Positions 6,000 to 13,809 of a stretch of DNA of 13,809 nucleotides are shown here, in pieces; within the stretch, counting starts at the first letter, position 1; every line of letters begins with the position of its first letter. The notes under the pieces are model-generated. The model did not search any database and was not told the DNA's origin. It worked only from the letters and a program-made list of their open reading frames with translations. This DNA is from an uncultured Allomuricauda sp. (GTDB lineage Bacteria > Bacteroidota > Bacteroidia > Flavobacteriales > Flavobacteriaceae). The translations under genes were made by a program, and so were the position numbers. Where the stretch lies: positions 1 to 13,809 of the forward strand of contig CALDPL010000120.1 in NCBI GenBank assembly GCA_937911965.1. Reading direction: 5' to 3'.

Positions 6000-8546
6000 A
6001 TGCAGACAGAATTTCAGACCCCATCCACCAAGACCTATACCCAGGACGAAGCCCATAAGGCCGCTTTGAACTATTTTAAGGGCGATGACCTCGCCGCCAT
6101 GGTCTGGGTGAACAAATACGCCCTAAAGGACTCCCAGGGAAACATCCACGAGCTCAGCCCCGACGACATGCACCATCGATTGGCCCGTGAAATCGCCAGG
6201 ATCGAGGCCAAGTATCCCAATCCGATGCAAGCCGATGAAATCTTTGAGCTGATCCGGGACTTTAAATACATCGTGCCCCAGGGGGGTCCCATGGCCGGAA
6301 TCGGGAACCCTTATCAAATCGCTTCCCTTTCCAACTGTTTTGTCATCGGAAGTGATGGGCCTTTGGATTCTTATGGGGGCATCCTGAAGGTGGACCAGGA
6401 ACAGGTACAGTTGATGAAACGCCGGGGTGGGGTCGGCCACGATCTTTCCCATATCCGTCCCAAGGGCTCCGAAGTAAAGAATTCCGCCCTGACCTCCACA
6501 GGTCTGGTGCCCTTTATGGAACGTTATTCCAATTCGACCCGGGAAGTGGCCCAAGATGGCCGTAGGGGAGCCCTGATGTTGTCCGTATCGATCAACCATC
6601 CCGATGCCCAGGATTTCGTGGATGCCAAATTGGAACAGGGCAAGGTGACCGGGGCCAATGTCTCGGTGCGGATCGACGACGCATTTATGCGGGCCGTGGA
6701 AGCCGACGGCAACTATACCCAAAAATACCCCATCCACAGTGAGTCCCCCAAGTTTTCAAAGACCATCAGGGCCACAGAATTCTGGGATAAAATCGTGCAC
6801 AATGCCTGGAAGTCCGCTGAGCCCGGCATCCTGTTCTGGGACACCATCATCAGGGAATCGGTCCCGGACTGTTATGCCGATTTGGGATACCGGACCGTCT
6901 CCACCAACCCTTGTGGGGAAATACCCCTCTGCCCCTACGATTCCTGCCGGCTTTTGGCCATCAACCTGCTCTCCCACGTGAAGGACCCCTTTGCTTCGGA
7001 AGCCAGCTTTGACTTTGAACTCTTTAAAAAGCATGTGGCGGCGGCCCAGAGGATCATGGACGATATCATCGACCTGGAACTTGAAAAAATTGATGGGATC
7101 CTCCAAAAAATAGATGAGGATCCGGAACATGAGGATACCAAAAGGGTGGAACGGCAACTCTGGGAGAATATCCGAAAGAAAAGCGAGGAAGGCCGCAGGA
7201 CCGGAATCGGAATCACCGCCGAGGGGGATATGTTGGCCGCCCTGGGCCTTCGCTACGGGACAACCGAAGCGAACGAATTCGCCGAAAAGGTCCACAAGAC
7301 CCTGGCCCTGGAGGCTTATAGGGCTTCGGTGGACACGGCCAAGGAACGGGGAGCCTTTGCCATCTACGATTCGGAAAAGGAAAAGGACAACCCCTTTATC
7401 CTTAGGCTCAAGGAGGCCGACAGCCAATTGTATTACGAGATGCTGGAGCACGGCCGAAGAAATATTGCCCTTTTGACCATCGCACCCACAGGGACCACCA
7501 GTTTGATGACCCAGACCACTTCAGGGATCGAGCCCGTATTCCTTCCCGTCTACAAACGCAGGAGAAAGGTCAATCCCAACGACAAGGGGGCCAAGGTGGA
7601 TTTTGTGGACGAGGTCGGGGATTCCTGGGAGGAATACACCGTCTTCCACCATCAGTTCAAAAAATGGATGGAGGTCCAGGGGTATGCCACCGATAGGGAG
7701 TACTCCCAAGAGGAAATCGACAAAATGGTGGCAAAATCCCCCTATCACAAGGCCACTTCCAACGATGTGGATTGGATGAGCAAGGTCCACTTACAGGGGG
7801 CGGTCCAAAAATGGGTGGACCATTCCATCAGTGTCACCATCAACATGCCCCAAGACGTTTCTGAAGAATTGGTGGGGAAACTTTTTATGGAAGCCTGGAA
7901 AGTGGGCTGTAAGGGAATTACGGTGTACCGGGACGGATCCCGCTCGGGGGTCTTGTTGGCCAACAATGCCGAGGAGGATCGGCAGGGCCTGTCCGTGTTT
8001 CCGACCAAACGTCCCAAAATATTGGAAGCCGACGTGGTACGTTTTCAGAACAACAAGGAAAAATGGATCGCCTTTATTGGCCTGATCGAGGAAAGACCCT
8101 ATGAAATCTTTACGGGCTTGGCCGATGACGAAAATGGAATCGTCATTCCCCGTTGGTTGGACCGGGGCTTGATCATCAAGAACAGGACCCAGGACGGAAG
8201 TTCCCGTTACGATTTTCAATACGAGAACATACAAGGATACAAGACCACCATAGAGGGCCTATCCCATAAGTTCAATCCGGAATATTGGAACTATGCCAAG
8301 CTGATCTCCGGCACCCTGCGCCATGGAATGCCCATTGAAAAGGTAGTGGATCTGATAGGCAGCCTTCAATTGGACAGTGAGCAGATCAATACCTGGAAGA
8401 ACGGGGTGGCACGGGCCTTGAAACGCTATGTGGTGGACGGCACCGAGGTCCAGGGACATCAGTGTGAAAGCTGCAGTTCCACCAACATCATCTATCAAGA
8501 GGGTTGTCTCACATGCAAGGATTGTGGTTCCTCAAAATGTGGATGA
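6000..8546 (+). CDS. nrdJ: Adenosylcobalamin-dependent (class II) ribonucleotide reductase
   Basis: 848 residues from ATG 6000; the frame is open to TTG 5940, but the extra 20 residues are unlike the family and the ATG is a normal start. Class II enzymes reduce ribonucleotides to deoxyribonucleotides with a radical generated from coenzyme B12 and need no oxygen. The active-site set is complete: thiyl-radical cysteine C305 in NPCGE (N303, C305, E307), and redox cysteines C113 (SNCFVIG) and C316 (YDSCRLL). The 11-residue spacing of C305 and C316 matches the Thermotoga class II enzyme. The phosphate-binding APTGTTS loop is at 495-501. A TSCPD-like region (about 675-800) precedes a cysteine-rich tail with C822, C825, C836, C839, C842 and C847, likely a zinc ribbon or the dithiol relay that re-reduces the active site. 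It is monocistronic, converging on the next gene. Confidence 0.95.
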   Translation: MQTEFQTPSTKTYTQDEAHKAALNYFKGDDLAAMVWVNKYALKDSQGNIHELSPDDMHHRLAREIARIEAKYPNPMQADEIFELIRDFKYIVPQGGPMAGIGNPYQIASLSNCFVIGSDGPLDSYGGILKVDQEQVQLMKRRGGVGHDLSHIRPKGSEVKNSALTSTGLVPFMERYSNSTREVAQDGRRGALMLSVSINHPDAQDFVDAKLEQGKVTGANVSVRIDDAFMRAVEADGNYTQKYPIHSESPKFSKTIRATEFWDKIVHNAWKSAEPGILFWDTIIRESVPDCYADLGYRTVSTNPCGEIPLCPYDSCRLLAINLLSHVKDPFASEASFDFELFKKHVAAAQRIMDDIIDLELEKIDGILQKIDEDPEHEDTKRVERQLWENIRKKSEEGRRTGIGITAEGDMLAALGLRYGTTEANEFAEKVHKTLALEAYRASVDTAKERGAFAIYDSEKEKDNPFILRLKEADSQLYYEMLEHGRRNIALLTIAPTGTTSLMTQTTSGIEPVFLPVYKRRRKVNPNDKGAKVDFVDEVGDSWEEYTVFHHQFKKWMEVQGYATDREYSQEEIDKMVAKSPYHKATSNDVDWMSKVHLQGAVQKWVDHSISVTINMPQDVSEELVGKLFMEAWKVGCKGITVYRDGSRSGVLLANNAEEDRQGLSVFPTKRPKILEADVVRFQNNKEKWIAFIGLIEERPYEIFTGLADDENGIVIPRWLDRGLIIKNRTQDGSSRYDFQYENIQGYKTTIEGLSHKFNPEYWNYAKLISGTLRHGMPIEKVVDLIGSLQLDSEQINTWKNGVARALKRYVVDGTEVQGHQCESCSSTNIIYQEGCLTCKDCGSSKCG

Positions 8547-8583
8547 TCCCTGGCTTGCAGAAAATGCTTTGAAGTCCTTTCAC

Positions 8584-8628
8584 GGCAGGGGATTGAAACA
8601 GGTTTCTGGAGCCTGTCAATTCCCTGCC
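8584..8628. terminator. Long hairpin between convergent nrdJ and dehydrogenase genes (possible bidirectional terminator)
   Basis: The arms 8584-8602 and 8612-8628 form 13 continuous pairs (one G-U), a two-base AA bulge and four more pairs around a nine-base loop. The 3' arm overlaps the last codons and stop of the minus-strand dehydrogenase gene. It lies 37 bases after the nrdJ stop. Neither side has the T-run of a classical intrinsic terminator, so it may instead be a 3'-end stabilising structure or help Rho-dependent termination. Confidence 0.5.
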
Positions 8629-10829
8629 AGGGCAAAGGCAACATACTGATCACCGGAAATGCTGCCGATCTTTCCGCCTCCACAGGCAATGACCAAATAC
8701 TGCTTCCCTCCCAAGGTATATAGTGCCGGAGTTGCATATCCGGGGGCGGGAAGTGGGGCCTCCCAGACTTCTTTCCCCGTCATCTTGTCGAAGGCCCTGA
8801 TCTTGGAATCCTTGGTGGCCGCTATGAACACCAGGCCCCCCTTGCTCACCACGGGGCCTCCATAATTCTCGGTCCCTGTTTTTGGAATGCCCCGGGCCGT
8901 CAACTCCGCATACTCCCCCAAAGGTACCTTCCAGAGCAGTTTCCCCGTGGACAGGTCGATGGCGTTGAGGGTCCCCCAGGGCGGGGTGATTCCGGGATAG
9001 CCGTTGTCGTCCAAAAATCTGTTGTATCCGGCCATTTGATAGGGCACTTCATCCATGATTCCCCTGATGTCCGTCTCAGGGGAAACCTCTGATTCCAGGT
9101 TTTGCGGTTCTCCATCGGAATCTTGTTCCAACTTCAACAGAAAATTGACCAAGGCCTGTTTTTCCAATTCGGGGATATGTGCAAAGCCGGGCATCATGTT
9201 CATCCCATTGTCAATTAAATCTGTCATGGTCTTGGATCCGTATCGTTCCCCGATATCGACCAAAGTGGGATAGGAGCTTCCCGCCCCTTTAAGGTCCTGC
9301 CCGTGGCAGGCAAGGCAATAGGTGTTGTAGACCGTCCTGCCCAATGGAGCGGTTCCAATGTCCCCAGCTTTTGGGCCTTGGACATCGACCATCATCATGG
9401 CCCAGGGAAGTTCGCTGCTGTTCACATAGAGGATCTGGGTCTCCGGATCAAAGGCTGCACCGCCCCACTCCCCACCCCCATCAAAGCCGGGAAAAATCCA
9501 ATTGCCTTCCTTGGAGGGCGGGTGGAACGGCTCCCTGTGCTTGATCTGCCGATACCTTTCGAGCATGGTTCTGTGGGTCTGTGGATCCAAATTGGTGACT
9601 TCCCCTTCTCCGAAATGTTGCCTGGCAAAGGGCTCGGGCAAACTTGGAATGGGTTGGGTGGGCCAAGGCCGCTCCCCGGGCAGGGCCTTTTGGGGTACCG
9701 GTTTTTCCTCAATGGGAAACAGCGGTTCCCCACTTATCCGATCGAAGACAAAGACATAGCCATGTTTGGTGATCTGGGCCACGGCATCCACGGTTTTTCC
9801 ATCCTTGTGCAGGGTGACCAAGTTTGGGTTGGCCGCAAGGTCACGGTCCCAAAGGTCGTGGTGGACGGTTTGGAAGTGCCAGAGGTAGTTCCCATTGGAT
9901 GCATCCAGGGCCACCAGGGAATTTCCATAGAGGTTCTCCCCTTGGCGAAGCCCCCCATAAAAGTCTCCGGCCACCGAACCCAAGGGGATGTAGACGATGC
10001 CCCTTCCCTCATCCAGGGCCATCCCGGCCCAAGCATTGGCACCGCCCAACTTTTTGTAGGCTTCCCCATCAGGCCAGCTTTCATAACCGGGTTCCCCCGG
10101 ATGGGGAATGGTGTGAAAGATCCATTTGCGTTCCCCCGTCAGCACATCAAAGGCCCGGACATGGCCCGGTGCGGCATCTGCGGTTTCCGCAACACGGGAT
10201 CCCAAAATGAGCAGATTTTCATATATGATACCGGGAGAGGTGTTCACAATAAAGGGATTATAGGTCCCTGGTTCTCGGTCCAAGCCTTCGGCAAGGTCTA
10301 TATGCCCCTGTTTTCCAAAGTCCCGGATCGGTTTGCCCGTTTCCACATCAATGGCATAGACCTTGGCCCCGACATTGTAAAAGAGACGTCCGTTCTCCCC
10401 CCGATCATCTTCCCAGTGCACCACTCCGCGGTTCACCTTGAAAAAGGCCATGGGGTCCCCCTCTGGGGCTTCCTCCTCCAATGCGGGGTCAAAAATCCAT
10501 TTGGGGGTGCCATTGGAAGCGTCCAAGGCCAACAACTTAAGTTTGGGGGAACTCCCGTACAAGACCCCATCCACGACGATGGGATTGCATTGGTTCTGGG
10601 ATCGGTTTTCCGGGTCCCTGTCCCCTGAACTGAACCGCCAGGCGACTTTGAGTCTATGGACGTTGGAGGGGGTGATCTGATCGTTGGCGGAATAGCGGTT
10701 TCCCTCCTTGCTTCCGGCATAGGTTTCCCATCCGCTTTCCTCCCCTTGGAAGCTCCCTTCCCCCTTACATGAGATAAGAAGGGCCAGGAACATTGGAACG
10801 CAGAACGAAAGAAAAAGTTTTTTACCCAT
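8616..10829 (-). CDS. PQQ-dependent sugar/alcohol dehydrogenase lipoprotein with inserted cytochrome c domain (Gcd-like)
   Basis: 737 residues from the ATG at 10829. An ATG at 10856 would add nine residues, but the later start gives a well-formed lipoprotein signal (MGKKLFLSF..., lipobox LISC, C21). The rest is a beta-propeller quinoprotein of the glucose dehydrogenase type (COG4993-like): repeated LALDASNGTPKW and AFDVLTGERKW blade motifs, the diagnostic FHTIPHPGEPG, GGANAWAGM and FQTVHHDLWDRDLAANP segments, and a C-terminal YGGPVVSKGGLVFIAATKD region. Between propeller blades sits a c-type cytochrome domain with CLACH (C505, C508, H509) and a distal methionine in MNMMPGF (M545 or M546). The enzyme should oxidise a sugar or alcohol outside the cytoplasm and pass electrons from PQQ to its own heme. 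Unlike E. coli Gcd it lacks five N-terminal membrane helices. The glycoside hydrolase gene lies 65 bases upstream on the same strand. Confidence 0.9.
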   Translation of the reverse strand: MGKKLFLSFCVPMFLALLISCKGEGSFQGEESGWETYAGSKEGNRYSANDQITPSNVHRLKVAWRFSSGDRDPENRSQNQCNPIVVDGVLYGSSPKLKLLALDASNGTPKWIFDPALEEEAPEGDPMAFFKVNRGVVHWEDDRGENGRLFYNVGAKVYAIDVETGKPIRDFGKQGHIDLAEGLDREPGTYNPFIVNTSPGIIYENLLILGSRVAETADAAPGHVRAFDVLTGERKWIFHTIPHPGEPGYESWPDGEAYKKLGGANAWAGMALDEGRGIVYIPLGSVAGDFYGGLRQGENLYGNSLVALDASNGNYLWHFQTVHHDLWDRDLAANPNLVTLHKDGKTVDAVAQITKHGYVFVFDRISGEPLFPIEEKPVPQKALPGERPWPTQPIPSLPEPFARQHFGEGEVTNLDPQTHRTMLERYRQIKHREPFHPPSKEGNWIFPGFDGGGEWGGAAFDPETQILYVNSSELPWAMMMVDVQGPKAGDIGTAPLGRTVYNTYCLACHGQDLKGAGSSYPTLVDIGERYGSKTMTDLIDNGMNMMPGFAHIPELEKQALVNFLLKLEQDSDGEPQNLESEVSPETDIRGIMDEVPYQMAGYNRFLDDNGYPGITPPWGTLNAIDLSTGKLLWKVPLGEYAELTARGIPKTGTENYGGPVVSKGGLVFIAATKDSKIRAFDKMTGKEVWEAPLPAPGYATPALYTLGGKQYLVIACGGGKIGSISGDQYVAFALAGN

Positions 10830-10894
10830 GGAGCATTTTAAAGGTTGGATTTCCATTGGTTTGAGACCCCTTGTCGTACGCAGCCGAAAATGGC

Positions 10895-11956
10895 CTACAG
10901 CCCGTTCAATTTTTTGATCAGCTCCACCTCATCCTGACGGTAGGGGGTCCCATCCTTCCGAAAGATATCGTGGAACCATTCCAGGGGCTCGTCTCCATTG
11001 GGAATGGGCAGGTCCCACTCGTAAATGGTATTGGTCTTGCCCTTGACCAGGCCCCAATTGATCGCCCCGATCTTTTCTTCCTTGAGCATGGGCATGGTAT
11101 TGGAAAACCTGCTGTTGCGGGTACGGGCCATGTATTCGGTACAGATCATGGGCCTACCGTGGGTCCTTAAAAATTGGATGACCTTTTTATGGTCTTGCGG
11201 GTCCCCGTAGTGGTGGTAGGTGATGATATCCGAGTTCAGGGCCTGGATGGCATTTAGGTCCACAAGGCCCCAGGACCAAATGCCCACGGAAAGGGGCTGG
11301 GACGGATTGACCTCCCGTGCCCATGAAAATACGGCTTCCAACAAGGGTATGGAACTGTTTCCCTTTCCTGAATTTCCAGGTTCGTTGTACAGATCCCAAA
11401 GCAGTATCCTTTCGTCGTTCTTGAAAGTTTCCAGTACATCCTTGACATAGGTTTCCAAAAACGGAAAATTGGCCTTTTCCTTGGAGGCCGGATCGCCGGG
11501 ATCTTGCATCCAGCCCGAATTATGGGTCCCCGGCTTGGGATCGGGTTGTTTGCCCACCTTGGGATCCTTGTTCCACACATCGTCAAAGAAGACGAACATG
11601 GTCTTGATGCCACGTCCGTCCGCTAGTTCCAGGTATCGGTCCATACGCCCCTTGAAACCCTTGGGATCCTGCTTATAGGCCAGACTGTGCAGATAAACCC
11701 GCATCAGGTTCATTCCAATGCCTTGGGCATAGCCCAATTCCCGGTCTATGGTAATGGGATCAAAACTTTCCTCCTGCCACATTTCCAATTGGTTGATCGC
11801 ATTGCTGGGAATAAAATTTGCCCCGTTGAGCCAGGTATGCCCGGCATACCATTTTTCGGCCCGCTGAATGGACCATCTTTGGGATTCTTGGGAGTGTACG
11901 GGCAACGACCCCGCACCGATCATCACGGTCAAGATCAACAATTGGATTCTTCTCAT
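10895..11956 (-). CDS. Secreted clan GH-A glycoside hydrolase (GH5/cellulase-like)
   Basis: 353 residues. A signal peptide (MRRIQLLILTVMIGAGSLPVHS, cleavage near residue 22) sends it to the periplasm or outside. The body is a TIM-barrel of the cellulase/beta-mannanase type: the acid/base glutamate is in LWDLYNEPG (E192) and the likely nucleophile in MICTEYMARTRNS (E274), with YHHYGDP between them, the usual GH-A layout in which the two glutamates end strands 4 and 7. Homologues are often labelled cellulase-family or 1,4-beta-xylanase, but the substrate cannot be read from the sequence. The protein is essentially only the catalytic domain. It lies between a TonB-dependent receptor and a PQQ dehydrogenase on the same strand, so it probably releases a sugar that is taken up or oxidised by its neighbours. 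No clear promoter was found in 11957-12120. Confidence 0.85.
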   Translation of the reverse strand: MRRIQLLILTVMIGAGSLPVHSQESQRWSIQRAEKWYAGHTWLNGANFIPSNAINQLEMWQEESFDPITIDRELGYAQGIGMNLMRVYLHSLAYKQDPKGFKGRMDRYLELADGRGIKTMFVFFDDVWNKDPKVGKQPDPKPGTHNSGWMQDPGDPASKEKANFPFLETYVKDVLETFKNDERILLWDLYNEPGNSGKGNSSIPLLEAVFSWAREVNPSQPLSVGIWSWGLVDLNAIQALNSDIITYHHYGDPQDHKKVIQFLRTHGRPMICTEYMARTRNSRFSNTMPMLKEEKIGAINWGLVKGKTNTIYEWDLPIPNGDEPLEWFHDIFRKDGTPYRQDEVELIKKLNGL

Positions 11957-12024
11957 GCTTGGTTTTGGTTAATGGTTATTATCGTGTTTTATGGCACACA
12001 GTGCAAAAATTCAAATCAAGATAC

Positions 12025-12048
12025 AAAAATCCCCATTAGGGCTTGGGG
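12025..12048 (-). terminator. Weak terminator candidate after the TonB-dependent receptor gene
   Basis: Read on the minus strand, CCCCA, an eight-base loop and TGGGG are followed by ATTTTTG. The stem is only five pairs, so the signal is weak. It lies about 70 bases after the receptor stop. If functional it would partly separate the receptor from the glycoside hydrolase gene. The rest of 11957-12120 shows no gene and no exact TAnnTTTG element on the minus strand. Confidence 0.25.
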
Positions 12049-12120
12049 TAGGGTTCCAAAAATGGCGGAGTAGGGATGAAAACCTTGATTAAGACCCCAG
12101 CCCTCAATTCAAATAAGGGA

Positions 12121-13809
12121 CTAAAAATAGAAACGCAGTACCATATTGGGGGTCAATCCCTGGGACATCTGTCGGATCTGGTTGAGTTCCACCTCCCCGG
12201 TATTGACATTGGTATCCAGGCGGTAGAAAATTGAAATCGGGACCTCCCGGGCATAGATGTTGTTGACCGAAGCCCCGATCTCTCCCCGAAAACCTTGCTG
12301 GGAAAGCTTAAAACCATAGAGTGCCGAAACATCCAGACGATGGTAATCCGGCAAACGACCACTGTTGATCGCAGCATAGGAGATTGCATTGGAATCAGGG
12401 TCAAAATTCATTACCGGGGTATAGGGGCTTCCAGTTCTGTAGTTCCAGCCCAGGGAAAATTGCCAAGGCCCCCCTTGGAAGGCAGCAGCCAGCTCCAGGT
12501 TATGGGTGATGTCATTGTTGCCGGGAAAGGAATTTGCCTGAAGTTCTTCAAACTCATATACCACCTCATTGAAGGTGTAGCCGGCCCAGAGGCTGTATTG
12601 GTCCCATTTTCGGCGTACCAACACATCCACACCGTCAATGGTGCTTTCCCCAATGGCAAACCTTGTTGGCGCCGTGATGAACCCGTTGGTAAAGGAGGTC
12701 AGGCCGCTGATGTTCTTGTGGTATCCGTCCACATCCAGGGTCCAGCCCCCTGCGTCCAACAAAAAACCGCCGGAAAATTGGGTGCTTTCGAGGACTGGGA
12801 TATCAGACCCATCGGAAAGGGTCCAGATGTTGTTCTCCAAGCGCAGTTGGGTATCCTCGAATTCCACCAATTGGCTTATGGGCTGGTAGCGTTTTTCAAA
12901 ACTGCCCTTGAGGCGGATTCCGGCACTAATGGGAACCTCCAGGTTTGCCCTGGGCTCCACGAATTGGTCGTTGACCGTGGAATAGTGGGAAGTCCGAGCC
13001 CCCAAACTTAGAAAGCCCTTGTTGGCGAAACTATGGGTGTATTCCGTATAGATGGAATGGGCCCGGTTTATTTCGTTGCGTTCCACATTGTAGTCCCGGG
13101 ACTGGAAATCGTCATCATCGTCATCGTCATTGACCTCCTCATCGTAAAAAAGTTGAAAATGGACCTCAGTCTCTGAATATTGATATCCGAGCCGTATTTT
13201 GTGCCTGGGGTTGAACCGATACTGCAGATGTAAATCTCCTCCCAGGTCCTTGACCCGGTTGTGCCTGAGCATTTGTTCTTCGATTTCATCCTCTTCCGAC
13301 ATGGTGTTTTCGTAGCGGGAATCAAAGTCCGAAAAATACCCCTTGACCCCATACTCCCATGATTTCCCAAGGCCACCGACCCATTGGAGGGCGGCCCCTT
13401 TATTGGTAATGTCGTAACGGTCCGCTATGACATCCTCGTCATCGGCTACCGAAAAATCAAGGCTGTTGTCCGTGTAAAGGGCACTGGCCGTAATCAGTTG
13501 GTCGCCCGAGGGCCGGACAATCAATTTGGCATTGGTGTCGTAGAACAAAAAATCATCCCTTCCCAAGAGTTCCTCGAAATCATCATCGTCATCGTCGTCG
13601 TCCACGGGAAACTGTCCTGTGAGATCGCTCACCAACTTTGTGTTCTGAAAAACCTTTTGGGAAAGCGCAACGAAGGTGGGCGTTTTCAACATGTCGGTAT
13701 AGGAACGTCTTCCCGAGAGTATCAGGCCGACATGTTCTCCCAGCGGGGTCTTCAAAAAGGCATCGACATGGGTGCCGTTAAGCCCAAAACCCCCTTGGGT
13801 ACGCTCGGG
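12121..13809 (-). CDS. TonB-dependent outer-membrane receptor, C-terminal part (5' end outside window)
   Basis: 562 codons plus stop are visible and the frame is open to the window edge; upstream of a TTG at 13753-13755 it still reads family-like sequence (GGFGLNGTHVDAF then LKTPLGEHVGLILSGRRSYTD), so the start is beyond 13809. The visible part is the 22-strand beta-barrel of an outer-membrane receptor: alternating amphipathic strands such as HKIRLGYQYSETEVHF, WSLWAGYTF-type aromatic strands, and a terminal LRFYF whose final Phe is the usual outer-membrane assembly signal. The plug and TonB box are not seen. Two pure aspartate runs, eight at 13579-13602 and seven at 13108-13128, lie in probable external loops. 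No SusD partner is present in the window. It likely imports an oligosaccharide or a metal complex; the neighbouring glycoside hydrolase favours the former. Confidence 0.9.
   Translation of the reverse strand, partial: PERTQGGFGLNGTHVDAFLKTPLGEHVGLILSGRRSYTDMLKTPTFVALSQKVFQNTKLVSDLTGQFPVDDDDDDDDFEELLGRDDFLFYDTNAKLIVRPSGDQLITASALYTDNSLDFSVADDEDVIADRYDITNKGAALQWVGGLGKSWEYGVKGYFSDFDSRYENTMSEEDEIEEQMLRHNRVKDLGGDLHLQYRFNPRHKIRLGYQYSETEVHFQLFYDEEVNDDDDDDDFQSRDYNVERNEINRAHSIYTEYTHSFANKGFLSLGARTSHYSTVNDQFVEPRANLEVPISAGIRLKGSFEKRYQPISQLVEFEDTQLRLENNIWTLSDGSDIPVLESTQFSGGFLLDAGGWTLDVDGYHKNISGLTSFTNGFITAPTRFAIGESTIDGVDVLVRRKWDQYSLWAGYTFNEVVYEFEELQANSFPGNNDITHNLELAAAFQGGPWQFSLGWNYRTGSPYTPVMNFDPDSNAISYAAINSGRLPDYHRLDVSALYGFKLSQQGFRGEIGASVNNIYAREVPISIFYRLDTNVNTGEVELNQIRQMSQGLTPNMVLRFYF

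Noticed and set aside
6756..7451. 231-codon open frame on the minus strand
   Set aside because: Antisense to the class II ribonucleotide reductase, covering its active site; no independent support.
9303..10628. 441-codon open frame on the plus strand
   Set aside because: It is entirely antisense to the PQQ dehydrogenase, whose motifs are unmistakable. Its peptide has no recognisable motif and is rich in Gly, Pro and His, as expected from a mirrored frame in G/C-rich third-position DNA.
13081..13610. Trinucleotide repeat tracts (atc/gtc) as a microsatellite or CRISPR-like element
   Set aside because: They are in-frame aspartate codons in the receptor gene, with no spacer structure.

Overview
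The window looks like chromosomal DNA from a marine-type member of the Bacteroidota, most likely a flavobacterium. The evidence is Bacteroidota-style promoter elements (TAnnTTTG at -7), starts without Shine-Dalgarno sequences, a TonB-dependent receptor ending in an aromatic residue, and nos genes in the order nosL-nosD-nosF-nosY without nosR/nosX, as in clade II nitrous oxide reducers. Third codon positions are rich in G/C, which produces many long antisense open frames that are not genes. The species cannot be named from the sequence alone.

Left part, plus strand (1-5745): the last 16 codons of an unidentified gene, a strong intrinsic terminator, then nosL (copper-chaperone lipoprotein), nosD (periplasmic beta-helix protein), nosF (ABC ATPase) and nosY (ABC permease). 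nosD/nosF and nosF/nosY overlap by 4 and 8 bases. These genes mature or support nitrous oxide reductase; nosZ itself is not in the window and probably lies to the left. Next come a histidine-rich multi-spanning membrane protein (NnrS or heme-copper-oxidase-like), an Rrf2-family regulator with three cysteines suited to an iron-sulfur cluster, and a hemerythrin-like protein. The last two probably form a small NO/O2-responsive unit with its own promoter and overlapping inverted repeats.

Middle (5746-8546): an AT-rich leader of about 250 bases with a good promoter candidate, then a coenzyme B12-dependent (class II) ribonucleotide reductase. This enzyme makes deoxynucleotides with or without oxygen, which suits a facultative, low-oxygen lifestyle next to N2O-respiration genes.

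Right part, minus strand (13809-8616), convergent with the reductase gene: a TonB-dependent receptor (5' end outside the window) with poly-aspartate stretches, a secreted clan GH-A glycoside hydrolase, and a PQQ-dependent sugar/alcohol dehydrogenase lipoprotein with an inserted cytochrome c domain. Together they suggest uptake, cleavage and periplasmic oxidation of a carbohydrate. A long imperfect hairpin sits at the convergent gene ends.

No CRISPR array, transposase, tRNA or rRNA was recognised. No gene-free stretch exceeds 300 bases.
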